From: SAR324 cluster bacterium REDSEA-S27_B3
GTDB taxonomy: Bacteria > SAR324 > NAC60-12
Direction: 5' to 3'
Assembly: GCA_001627865.1 (NCBI GenBank)
Contig: LUQO01000003.1
Location: 45,492 to 109,491 of the forward strand
Length of the DNA stretch: 64,000 nt
The notes below the pieces were generated by a model. The model ran no database searches, had not been told where the DNA came from, and saw only the letters and a list, made by a program, of their open reading frames with translations. Positions within the stretch are counted from its first letter, which is position 1. Each line of letters starts with the position of its first letter. Both the position numbers and the translations under genes were made by a program. Below, one piece after another: positions 54,978-63,229 of this stretch.

Positions 54978-56648
54978 ATGATTATTTGTAAATACTATTT
55001 GTCAACAATATCAATGTTTTTCTCAATGAAAAATTTCTTGTTCTTCAAACCATTATTTTTCAAGTTTTTTGCCATTATTTTCCTGCTGACCGGAACGTGT
55101 TTCAACTCACTTAACGCGGAGTATTTAAGCCGCAGCCGACCTGAACCGGAGCTGCGTGAGCGCATTCATAAAATTCTGCGCAAAGCATTGCGCGAAGAAT
55201 ACATTGACGTGTCAGTCATGTTGCATTCTGTACTGGATAATGAGCCTGTTAAAAAAGACAGTGATCTGCTTCCAGGAGTAAAAATAACCACAGACGAAAA
55301 GGATGTGCAAACACTGCTCAATTATCGAACAATCATTCTGACTGTAAACAAATCAGTAAATCTGGATCAGATTGAAATGCGAGTCCGTTCAGAAGTTTCG
55401 GAATTAAACTCACAGGATAGATTTGATCAGTCGGTTGTTCTGGAGAAGTTAAAGATTGAGCGTCCGGATTTTTCATCAAAACTTGTTGAATACGTAAACC
55501 TGCTGGTTGCGGCAAGAGCTGATTTGAACAGTGATGAACCTGCATTAGCCCAGGAAAAACTCAAGCAGGCGGCAAGTATCAGCGCGGTCTTCCCTCCCGG
55601 TTATGAAATGCTTGGGGTTGAAGAGTTAATTCCGGAATATAAACCTGAGGGTACGGACGCAATCACACCTGCACAATGGGGCATATTGGGAACACTGGCA
55701 ATTTTGCTGCTTCTTACACTGGCGTTGTTTTTCTTTGTTTCACGCAGTACACGTGAAAAAGAGGACAAGGAACATCCACTGCAGGGAACGCTGGGGAAAG
55801 TTGCTACTGCCATTGAGGCCATGGCTCCGGAAGAAGAGGAAGAGGAAGAAGAACTGGATCTTCCTGAAGATGAGGCAGAAGGAGATGATGAAGAAAAAAT
55901 TGATTATTTTGGCTTTGTGCGCAAGATGCCGGCAAGACTTCGTGTGAATTTACTTCAGGAAATTGAACCTGACAGGCAGGCCATGGTTTTCAGTCAAATG
56001 GACCCCGGTGATATGGCTGATATCCTCAAGGAACTTCCTGTTGAGGATTCTCTGGCAATTGTGCTTTCAATGAAGGATGTTAGCGTTTCACCCAGTGAGC
56101 TGGAAAAACTGGCGGAAGAGTTGGCAGAAACAGCCAAGAAACTGCCGCTTACATTCGATGGTCTAGGACGTATCGGGGAACTTTCCGGTCAGGTCAGTTC
56201 CGAACAATGGAATAACATTCTCGAGAGTGCAAGCGAATTACAGAAAAAAAATCCGGAACTGGCAAAAAGCGCCTCTGAAGCCATGGATAAAATCCGGGAA
56301 CGCAGTCTCTCTTTTGAAGAATTGCAAAGCAGCGAAGATATTGATGAATCATTGGTTGCCAGGGTGATGGAACGTTTTGAACGCTCCAGATTAAGCACCG
56401 GAGCCAGAGTTTCTGTTCCGTACCTGCTGCTTGATGCTGATTCTTCGGTGTCAGAAAAAATTATGAAGGAATACACGGAAGAAACACGGCAGTATTATCA
56501 GGAACAAATGCAGGGTTATGAAAAACAGCGTGAAGAAGATGAAGCAGACAAGGAACGGATTGAAATTCTACGGGATCTTCACCGCAACGTTTTCATGCGT
56601 CATATTCATCAGGAACTAGGTAAAATTTGGGAGAAACGCGAATCATGA
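54978..56648 (+). CDS. Membrane protein with FliG-like cytoplasmic domains
   Basis: A 556-residue protein. A signal or membrane segment spans about residues 18-47 (ATG at 55026 may be the real start). A periplasmic domain runs from about 50 to 225; its segment RTIILTVNKSVNLDQIEMRV somewhat resembles the last periplasmic part of FliF. A membrane helix spans 235-254, followed by an acidic linker (285-307). Residues 310-470 resemble the FliG middle and C domains: LLQEIEPDRQAMVFSQMDPG, ADILKELPVEDSLAIVLSM, VSPSELEKLAEEL, then NNILESASELQKKNPELAK and LSFEELQ. A coiled coil follows. An MgtE-N-like module is the alternative reading. It overlaps the MotA-like gene (ATGA). Confidence 0.65.
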   Translation: MIICKYYLSTISMFFSMKNFLFFKPLFFKFFAIIFLLTGTCFNSLNAEYLSRSRPEPELRERIHKILRKALREEYIDVSVMLHSVLDNEPVKKDSDLLPGVKITTDEKDVQTLLNYRTIILTVNKSVNLDQIEMRVRSEVSELNSQDRFDQSVVLEKLKIERPDFSSKLVEYVNLLVAARADLNSDEPALAQEKLKQAASISAVFPPGYEMLGVEELIPEYKPEGTDAITPAQWGILGTLAILLLLTLALFFFVSRSTREKEDKEHPLQGTLGKVATAIEAMAPEEEEEEEELDLPEDEAEGDDEEKIDYFGFVRKMPARLRVNLLQEIEPDRQAMVFSQMDPGDMADILKELPVEDSLAIVLSMKDVSVSPSELEKLAEELAETAKKLPLTFDGLGRIGELSGQVSSEQWNNILESASELQKKNPELAKSASEAMDKIRERSLSFEELQSSEDIDESLVARVMERFERSRLSTGARVSVPYLLLDADSSVSEKIMKEYTEETRQYYQEQMQGYEKQREEDEADKERIEILRDLHRNVFMRHIHQELGKIWEKRES

Positions 56649-57511
56649 AGCAATCAAGCGCAGATAAACTAGGTACGGGGGTAGGTTTTCTATCCGGGAC
56701 AATTTTCATTCTTTCCGGAATTCTCTGGCCGGCAGAGTTTTCTAATATAGCCCTCTGGCTGGAGAGTACCGGTGATGCTGACTCATATAACAAATACGTA
56801 ATTCAAATCTTACGGTTTTTTGACCTCAAATCTCTTTTAATTGTGTTTGGCGGTACAATCTCCGCTACCTTCATTGCCTTTCCATATACAAAGACTTTGA
56901 GAAGTTTTCGCAGCATCCCCAAGGTTTTTGCTGCAGATGTTGCTGAAACAGCAACACAGGAAATATATGATCAATCCAAGTTAATCGCGGAAAAAAGATT
57001 CAGTGGGAAGCGCATCACCAACGATGATCTCAGCAGCATGCAAAATCCGTTTATGCGCCGTTGGATTGAGGGGCTGATTATCAGGGAACAGGTTGAGGAA
57101 GAATCTCTGGCACAGATACTACGTGCAGAAGTGGCAATGTATGAACAGCGTGCAGATGAAGAAATTGAAATCTTTGATTTTATGGGAACTGCCGCGCCGG
57201 CATTCGGCATGGTAGGAACAATTGTAGGACTGGTGTTGATGCTGGCTGAAACCGGGAGTATCCGCTCGGTTATGCAGGCCATGTCCATTGCCATGCTGAC
57301 CACGCTTTACGGAGTAGTCCTGTCAAACATGGTTTTATTGCCGATTGCCTCAAAACGCAAACAGCTCAAAGAATCAAATCTGGTTTTGCTGGAAATGATT
57401 AAAGAAAGCGTTAATCGAATTGCACGACGTGAAGCACCTTATACAATTCTACAGGAGCTCCACAACTTCCTCCCTCACAAAAGGGATGAGTTCGATGAAC
57501 AGTATGGTTGA
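56645..57511 (+). CDS. MotA/TolQ-family proton channel protein
   Basis: A 288-residue inner-membrane protein with four predicted helices (about 10-30, 62-80, 178-200 and 210-232) and a cytoplasmic loop of about 95 residues between the second and third, the MotA topology. The family block is GTAAPAFGMVGTIVGLVLML. I start at the ATG at 56645, which overlaps the upstream stop codon; the frame is open upstream. Expected to form the ion channel together with the MotB-like protein encoded 91 bases downstream. Confidence 0.85.
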   Translation: MKQSSADKLGTGVGFLSGTIFILSGILWPAEFSNIALWLESTGDADSYNKYVIQILRFFDLKSLLIVFGGTISATFIAFPYTKTLRSFRSIPKVFAADVAETATQEIYDQSKLIAEKRFSGKRITNDDLSSMQNPFMRRWIEGLIIREQVEEESLAQILRAEVAMYEQRADEEIEIFDFMGTAAPAFGMVGTIVGLVLMLAETGSIRSVMQAMSIAMLTTLYGVVLSNMVLLPIASKRKQLKESNLVLLEMIKESVNRIARREAPYTILQELHNFLPHKRDEFDEQYG

Positions 57512-57602
57512 TAGTTTATATTTACGAAAATCTCAGTTTTTATTTTTGGCGGCTTACAGGGGAAACTAAAAATTGACAGTCGAATCTGAGTAAGAAGAAA
57601 GA

Positions 57603-59174
57603 ATGTTTGGAGAAAAGAAAACTAAGAGAAAAGAGGTAAAATGGATTGTTACTTTTGCTGACCTGATCACGCTGCTGTTTTGCTTTTTTGTGTATCTTTC
57701 ATTGTTTAATAAACCGCAGGTTGATCTAAAAATGGGTTTCATTGTCACCGAAACAACAATAAACAATTTAACTGAGCGCCTGCCGGAAAACATAGTCAGC
57801 AGTTTAACATCCATGAAAGATTTGTATTTTGATGACAGAGAGTCATTCGCGCTCAAACTGGAAACGCTGATCGGACAAAAACAAACTTCTCTGTACAAAA
57901 CACAGATTCTGATTGAAAGTATGGCCGAAGGCGAAGTAGATGAATCCGCCAGTGCGATGAAAGTTGGGATTCTGATCAATGAAAAAGTTGATGAAGAATT
58001 GAGAATCCCGCTCTTTTTTGCAGGGAACGCCAGGCGTGGCCCCACTGATCCGGAACTGTGTACCAATGAAGGTTTAATCAGGAACACCGAAGAAATCCAG
58101 GAATTCGATTACGTTTTGGGAACAGAAGTGGCCATGATTCCAAAAGGTGAATATGGAACATTTTTCCCTCTCTGTGTTGTGAATGATGAACTTTATGAAG
58201 CTCCGGAAGAAATACTGGTGCAAATCGGGAAGCTCCGGGGAGACGTAGAACGCGGCAACTTCGTCACAAGAAGCATTTTTATCCAGGATGATGAGCCGCT
58301 GCCTTCAGTCAGCTTTGAGATTGAGCGCAGGGATCTATACAAGGGAGTTTCAAACATCACTGCCATGATTTCACCCATCAGTGGAGTTAAAACTGAAATT
58401 CCGCTCAGGTTTGCCGGAACAGCAAAGGAAAACAAGGATTTTCAATTCAGGGATGGGGCTACTATTATGATCTATCCTTACACTGAAAAAGGCACTATTG
58501 AAATGGAAATCATTCAGGATGACGTACCATTATATGCTACCAGGACACTGGTTGTGCAAATGGATGATGACTCTATCAGAAACGCTGAACTAGGCAGAGT
58601 ATCCAGGCAAGTCAATACAATCATCGGCGCACAGGAAATGAAGGACTGCAGCGGAATCAATCGCTTTCTGCGTGAAAATCAGGCTTTTGCTTCGTTTGAG
58701 CTGAATGCCAGCAAATCGCGCTGTATTCTATCTCTGCCATCAAGTTTCCTGTTTCCCAGCGGAGGCGCTACTATCGCTGTTGAAATTGAAGATCAGCTAC
58801 AGACTTTTCTGAGTGAAATCAGAGACCGTTATGAACTCGAAGGTGACGCCATCAGGGTGGACGGGCACACTGACGACGTCCCCCTGAGTAAAAACGCAAG
58901 ATATAGAAACAACTGGGAACTGAGTACGGTGAGAGCCACAACTGTTGCCACACTGATGATGGAAAAAGTAGGATTTAATCCGGAACGGATTGCAATTTCC
59001 GGATACGCAGATACACGACCCAAAACACCTTATCTCAGCAATGACGGTAATCGAAAGAATGGAATAGAACTGAAAAACGCGCGCAAGGCAAATCGGAGGG
59101 TGGAACTTATTTTCACCAGACCTGCTCAAAAAGAACGAACAAGGAGATTTTTCCCTGAACCTAATGCGGGCTAG
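57603..59174 (+). CDS. MotB-like protein with two Calx-beta-like domains and an OmpA domain
   Basis: A 523-residue membrane protein. The N-terminal plug and helix WIVTFADLITLLFCFFV carries the ion-binding aspartate (Asp20) of MotB. About residues 105-230 and 233-325 look like two Calx-beta domains: acidic, with FFAGNAR...DYVLG...IPKGEYGTF...VNDELYEAPEEI...FIQDDEPLPSVSF, the order expected of that family. Residues 375-507 form an OmpA/MotB peptidoglycan-binding domain (VDGHTDDVPLSK, then NNWELSTVRA). MotB usually has 250-300 residues and no such insert. Part of the FliG-like/MotA-like operon. Confidence 0.8.
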   Translation: MFGEKKTKRKEVKWIVTFADLITLLFCFFVYLSLFNKPQVDLKMGFIVTETTINNLTERLPENIVSSLTSMKDLYFDDRESFALKLETLIGQKQTSLYKTQILIESMAEGEVDESASAMKVGILINEKVDEELRIPLFFAGNARRGPTDPELCTNEGLIRNTEEIQEFDYVLGTEVAMIPKGEYGTFFPLCVVNDELYEAPEEILVQIGKLRGDVERGNFVTRSIFIQDDEPLPSVSFEIERRDLYKGVSNITAMISPISGVKTEIPLRFAGTAKENKDFQFRDGATIMIYPYTEKGTIEMEIIQDDVPLYATRTLVVQMDDDSIRNAELGRVSRQVNTIIGAQEMKDCSGINRFLRENQAFASFELNASKSRCILSLPSSFLFPSGGATIAVEIEDQLQTFLSEIRDRYELEGDAIRVDGHTDDVPLSKNARYRNNWELSTVRATTVATLMMEKVGFNPERIAISGYADTRPKTPYLSNDGNRKNGIELKNARKANRRVELIFTRPAQKERTRRFFPEPNAG

Positions 59175-59181
59175 GGAAACT

Positions 59182-60432
59182 ATGCGTCATTTGCGTGTCT
59201 GGGCCAGTGTTATTCTCGGGTTAATTATTTTATTTACTTGTTTTAATTCAACACATGCACAAACCGCTGATAATCAGCAAATTGATGGGACTTCAGAGGA
59301 AATACTGGTTTTTCGCACATCACCGGCAAAGTCCAGATTTGCTGAAGGATTGTTCCGTTTTCAGGTCAGCACGTTCAGCCCGATCCTGGTGGTCAAAGTC
59401 AACGGCTTCGCCCAAATGGTGGCAGAGGATTCAGACTGGGCAGAATTTGAGGTTCCGTATTATCTCAAACAGGGGAAAAACCTTTTTAAGATTTTTGTTC
59501 AAACAAAAAACGGACAACTGGAAAAGGAATTTATTGTAACCTACGAGCCGGTCAGGAAAAAGGAGGTTGAGCCTCCTCCTCTAAAGGGGATGATAATGAT
59601 CGGTCAGACTAACAGCAACAATGTGCTGCACGCACAGGATGGAAACACAAAAACAAGTGAGGCAAAAAACGAATTGCTGTTTTCAGCTGCCTACTCGTTT
59701 GGCATTTCAGAAGAATCGGACGTTTCATTGAATGGATTCATAAAATTTGACCGTCATCAAAACCGAAGCCTTGCCGCTGAAGAAATATTGTTCCGGCAGC
59801 TGAGTACAGAATACAGTCACAAAAAACTGCTGGGTATGAATTTCAGGAGCGCTTTAGGTCAGACTGTGATAAGCGTCAAGGACGCAAATCCTTCTGACCC
59901 CAAAAAAGCAGGTGAATTCAGGGAAGATGTGTTGTCCCTGTTCCTTAATGCTTCAGGCAAATTCAATCTGGGCCGGTCAACTGTTATGTCAATAAAGCTG
60001 CAGTTTGACAGTCAGAATAAAGTAAAATCAGACACTGAAGACGGTACACTGACCCAGGCATCTATAGCTGGTAAAATGCGCTGGGAAGATTTCAGGTTCC
60101 TGGCAGGTGTGGACTCACAGTCAACTGGATTCAAGGAGCCCACCAAGGATTACCAGACTACTAATATTAACGCTGGAGTAACATTTTCCTTGACACCATG
60201 GGTGTTTGGCATGAACTTCCAGAACAGCACCCAGAATTACAAGAATTCTGATCCAGCATCAAACGTGGTTTTGAAGAATAAAAAAGATGAAATTACAGTA
60301 AACAGCAAATATGCATACAACCGTTCAAATATTTTTGGAGCGGATTTAAAACAAATTAAACAGTCTTCCAACGATGCATTGCGTACTTACAGCGAAAATC
60401 AAGTTTTGCTGCAATATATGTGGTTATTTTGA
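59182..60432 (+). CDS. Exported protein with Ig-like domain and outer-membrane barrel
   Basis: About 416 residues. The signal peptide ends near STHAQ. Residues 30-125 look like a small beta-sandwich (ILVVKVNGFAQMV, then YYLKQGKNLFKIFV). From about 135 the protein shows alternating amphipathic strands and ends VLLQYMWLF with a terminal Phe, as in outer-membrane barrels. I choose the ATG at 59182 because AGGGA precedes it; ATG 59164 would overlap the MotB-like gene. Function unknown. Its place after the channel genes suggests the outer-membrane end of the same machine. Confidence 0.65.
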   Translation: MRHLRVWASVILGLIILFTCFNSTHAQTADNQQIDGTSEEILVFRTSPAKSRFAEGLFRFQVSTFSPILVVKVNGFAQMVAEDSDWAEFEVPYYLKQGKNLFKIFVQTKNGQLEKEFIVTYEPVRKKEVEPPPLKGMIMIGQTNSNNVLHAQDGNTKTSEAKNELLFSAAYSFGISEESDVSLNGFIKFDRHQNRSLAAEEILFRQLSTEYSHKKLLGMNFRSALGQTVISVKDANPSDPKKAGEFREDVLSLFLNASGKFNLGRSTVMSIKLQFDSQNKVKSDTEDGTLTQASIAGKMRWEDFRFLAGVDSQSTGFKEPTKDYQTTNINAGVTFSLTPWVFGMNFQNSTQNYKNSDPASNVVLKNKKDEITVNSKYAYNRSNIFGADLKQIKQSSNDALRTYSENQVLLQYMWLF

Positions 60433-60448
60433 AACAGCTTTATAGAAT

Positions 60449-61384
60449 ATGCCCTTAATGATCCATTTGAAGAAAATTATGCCCCTGACCTTTGCTGCAG
60501 GGATGAGTTTATTTTTGCTGCAAACCTCTGCATGGGGAGCACAGAATACCCTGGAATTGCATTCGGGTACAGTGAAGATAATGAGAGAAGGAAAAAGCCG
60601 AATCATAAGAACGGCTGGTGAAAAGCTGCAGCTTTTGGCAAATGACCGGCTGCAAACCGGCGGAAATACCGACGTCTCGCTTTACCTCAAAGATGGAGAG
60701 GACAAAGTTAAATTATATTCCAACAGCTTCTTCCAGTTGGACGACAGTTCAGAGGTGGGCAACAGCGTGGCATTGCTGATCGGCAGGCTGAACTTCAATG
60801 TAAAGCCTCTTCCGGAAACTGCAGGAGCTGAGGATGAAACGGCGGACAACGCTGAAAAGAAAACAGAACTGGGAGAAAAACTCCCCGGAGAATTGGCAGC
60901 AACACTGAAAGGGAAACTGGCAAAACTTGAAAAATCCAAGCTTCGTCCTAAAAAAAGGAGATTTGAACTGCGTACCGTTTCCGCACTGATCGGCGTGCGC
61001 GGAACTGAGGGGGAATGCAGGACGAATCCAAACCCGCTCGAACCAATCACAAAATTAGGAATAAAAAAAGGTCTAGGTGAGATTGCTTCCGTTGAAGCCC
61101 CAGATACTAAAACACCTGTTTCAGCAGGAAAATATTCACAGGTAAAGGAAGGTTTTTTACCTTCAGCCGTTACTCCCCTGGGGCCGGGAGGAAGCATGGA
61201 TGGAGTCATACCCGGACCTGCAAAACCGATAGATGAATTTGCACAGCGGGCTGAAAATGCCCTTGATGACGAGTGGCTTGACCGTATTGAAGAGACAAAT
61301 GCAATGCTTGGTAACGCGGAAAACGCTATTGATGCTATAAAATCCAAAACCCTGACTCTGAGCATGACCTTTACAAACCGATAG
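60449..61384 (+). CDS. FecR-domain periplasmic protein
   Basis: A 311-residue exported protein. The signal peptide ends at about SAWG-AQ. A FecR domain follows: LHSGTVKIMREGKSRIIRTA, then LQTGGNTDVSLYLKDG, and FELRTVSALIGVRGTEGECR. An Ala/Glu/Lys-rich insert separates its halves. The C-terminal part has Pro/Gly-rich and helical segments. FecR-like domains usually sense or organise at the periplasmic face. It is transcribed 16 bases after the barrel gene. Confidence 0.75.
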   Translation: MPLMIHLKKIMPLTFAAGMSLFLLQTSAWGAQNTLELHSGTVKIMREGKSRIIRTAGEKLQLLANDRLQTGGNTDVSLYLKDGEDKVKLYSNSFFQLDDSSEVGNSVALLIGRLNFNVKPLPETAGAEDETADNAEKKTELGEKLPGELAATLKGKLAKLEKSKLRPKKRRFELRTVSALIGVRGTEGECRTNPNPLEPITKLGIKKGLGEIASVEAPDTKTPVSAGKYSQVKEGFLPSAVTPLGPGGSMDGVIPGPAKPIDEFAQRAENALDDEWLDRIEETNAMLGNAENAIDAIKSKTLTLSMTFTNR

Positions 61385-61513
61385 AAATTTATTAGTGAAA
61401 CTGCATTAATTAAAAATGAAAGATAATCAATTTCATCTATTTAAATTTCAGAAAAAGTGTGCCGGAAATATTTCCGTTAACTGTAAATAAAAATTTTCTA
61501 TCGAAGAAATAAG

Positions 61514-63190
61514 ATGAGGCTGAGCAATATATACATCTTTATTTTTGTATTTATTACGATCGTACTTCCTGTTTCCTGCGCGGATATTGAAACGGAAACC
61601 AATGGTTACGCGTACATGAGTATCAGCCTTGATGATGTGTCCCTTCGAAAAGCCGCTCGTTCAAATCTTGCCAGTGAAACCATGACAAGCAGTGAAGCCA
61701 AAACTATTTTAGCTGTACTGATGCCCTCCGTTCCCTGTGAATCAGGTACTGCAACTACTGGTCTGGAATACAGCAGGGCTCTGGTTGATACTACCGCATA
61801 CAGCGCGCAATTTGTGGTACCGCTGGACACCAATATAAAACTTTGTCTCTATTTTTTCCAAAATGAATATAATTTGAATGACTTGACCGGAGGAGCTATA
61901 ACTCCGGATGGTTTTGGTGTATCAGGCATTTTTTCGATTGACTCCGAAACAACTTCCAAAACTGTTTCAGTTGAATTTTGGGCTGTATCTTTTTCAGATG
62001 TCACCTTCAAAATCAGCAGTAGCAGCAGCGCAGGTATGATTGTCGGCAGTACAGGCACTGCCAAGCTGAATTCTGCCGCCGGATATATCATAGAAGCTAA
62101 AGACTTTACCATCACTGCAACTGACAACAGCAGCAAAAACTTGGTATTTTCAAATGTTGCTTATGATACATACAGCTACAATGTTGATTTACAAGGATTT
62201 ATTCCTGGAAATGAGGCATTTCTTGTAAGCAGCCCCGCGGAGTTGCTGGACATAAAATTAGAACCAAATATGGTTGAAATTGAATGGTTCAGTTTTGATA
62301 ACCTGACTATTTCTCAGGTAGGAACAAGTTCTTATGCTGTTGCCGGGGGGACAGTGATACTCAATGTACCAAACGAACAAAAAGATAACATCACCCAGGT
62401 GCTTTCCATTATGCAGGTAAAAAGGGTTGGAGGATCAACTATTGTGGATGTTACGCCGCCTATAGACCTTTCAAACTGGATGAAATCTGAAGGATCTGAC
62501 AATGTTACTTACACAACTTTATTTTCTACTGCTACACAAATACCTCTTTATCATGGCTCGAATGAGCTGCAATTGAACCTGTCAGTAAATCAAGAGTCTA
62601 AAACACTGACAATGGGTACTGTGAATTATGATGCATGTGTTGATAACAGCACAATGTGCTTCACACTTACCTGGACTGACGGTCTTGATCCGGACCTTCA
62701 CTCATACTATTTTCCGAACTGGACGTACAAGGAGGAGACAGGAACATTTGACAACACATCCAGAGGATTGCGTTACTGGATTTACAGTAATGCCGCCCAT
62801 AAAAAATATACAGAAACAGGAGATGTAATCCAGCTCGAGGATGGCAGTACTTCTAATGACAATGAGGTGCAGGTCTGGGCAACCGACAATCAGGAAGTCG
62901 GTGACGGAACATATCTTGTCTATGTTGAGGATATTGATGTTATAGATGTACAGAATTTTAAGCTTGTTTTGTCCGGGCCGGGATTGAGTGACAACAAAAC
63001 TTACGGTCCATACAATTTCAAGGATGACAGTGACAACACTACAACAGAGGCTGTCAATCCTCAGGCAGTATTTTTCATTCAGGTGGATAACAACTCAATC
63101 GTAAGGTCAGACACTATCAATGTTGGAGATAATCTTTCATCAGATTTAATGCAGTGGGCCGGCACACTTCAGAATTCTGTAGTGGAGTAA
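61514..63190 (+). CDS. Lipoprotein with DUF2135-like domain
   Basis: A 558-residue predicted lipoprotein (lipobox PVSC, Cys22). It is beta-rich and Ser/Thr-rich throughout, with several Ig-like stretches. Near residues 375-500 the pattern CFTLTWTDGLDPDLHSYYF, then RGLRYWIYSN and GDGTYLVYVEDID resembles a DUF2135/YfaP-type surface domain. Function unknown. It precedes the repeat protein by 39 bases and follows the FecR gene by 129 bases. Confidence 0.6.
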   Translation: MRLSNIYIFIFVFITIVLPVSCADIETETNGYAYMSISLDDVSLRKAARSNLASETMTSSEAKTILAVLMPSVPCESGTATTGLEYSRALVDTTAYSAQFVVPLDTNIKLCLYFFQNEYNLNDLTGGAITPDGFGVSGIFSIDSETTSKTVSVEFWAVSFSDVTFKISSSSSAGMIVGSTGTAKLNSAAGYIIEAKDFTITATDNSSKNLVFSNVAYDTYSYNVDLQGFIPGNEAFLVSSPAELLDIKLEPNMVEIEWFSFDNLTISQVGTSSYAVAGGTVILNVPNEQKDNITQVLSIMQVKRVGGSTIVDVTPPIDLSNWMKSEGSDNVTYTTLFSTATQIPLYHGSNELQLNLSVNQESKTLTMGTVNYDACVDNSTMCFTLTWTDGLDPDLHSYYFPNWTYKEETGTFDNTSRGLRYWIYSNAAHKKYTETGDVIQLEDGSTSNDNEVQVWATDNQEVGDGTYLVYVEDIDVIDVQNFKLVLSGPGLSDNKTYGPYNFKDDSDNTTTEAVNPQAVFFIQVDNNSIVRSDTINVGDNLSSDLMQWAGTLQNSVVE

Positions 63191-63229
63191 ATAGGGAAAG
63201 CAGAAAAGATTCAGCTTATACAGCAAAAT

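Noticed and set aside
60682..61365. 227-codon ORF opposite the FecR-domain gene
   Set aside because: Long but Ser/Phe/Pro-rich and antisense to a protein with a clear signal peptide and FecR motifs.
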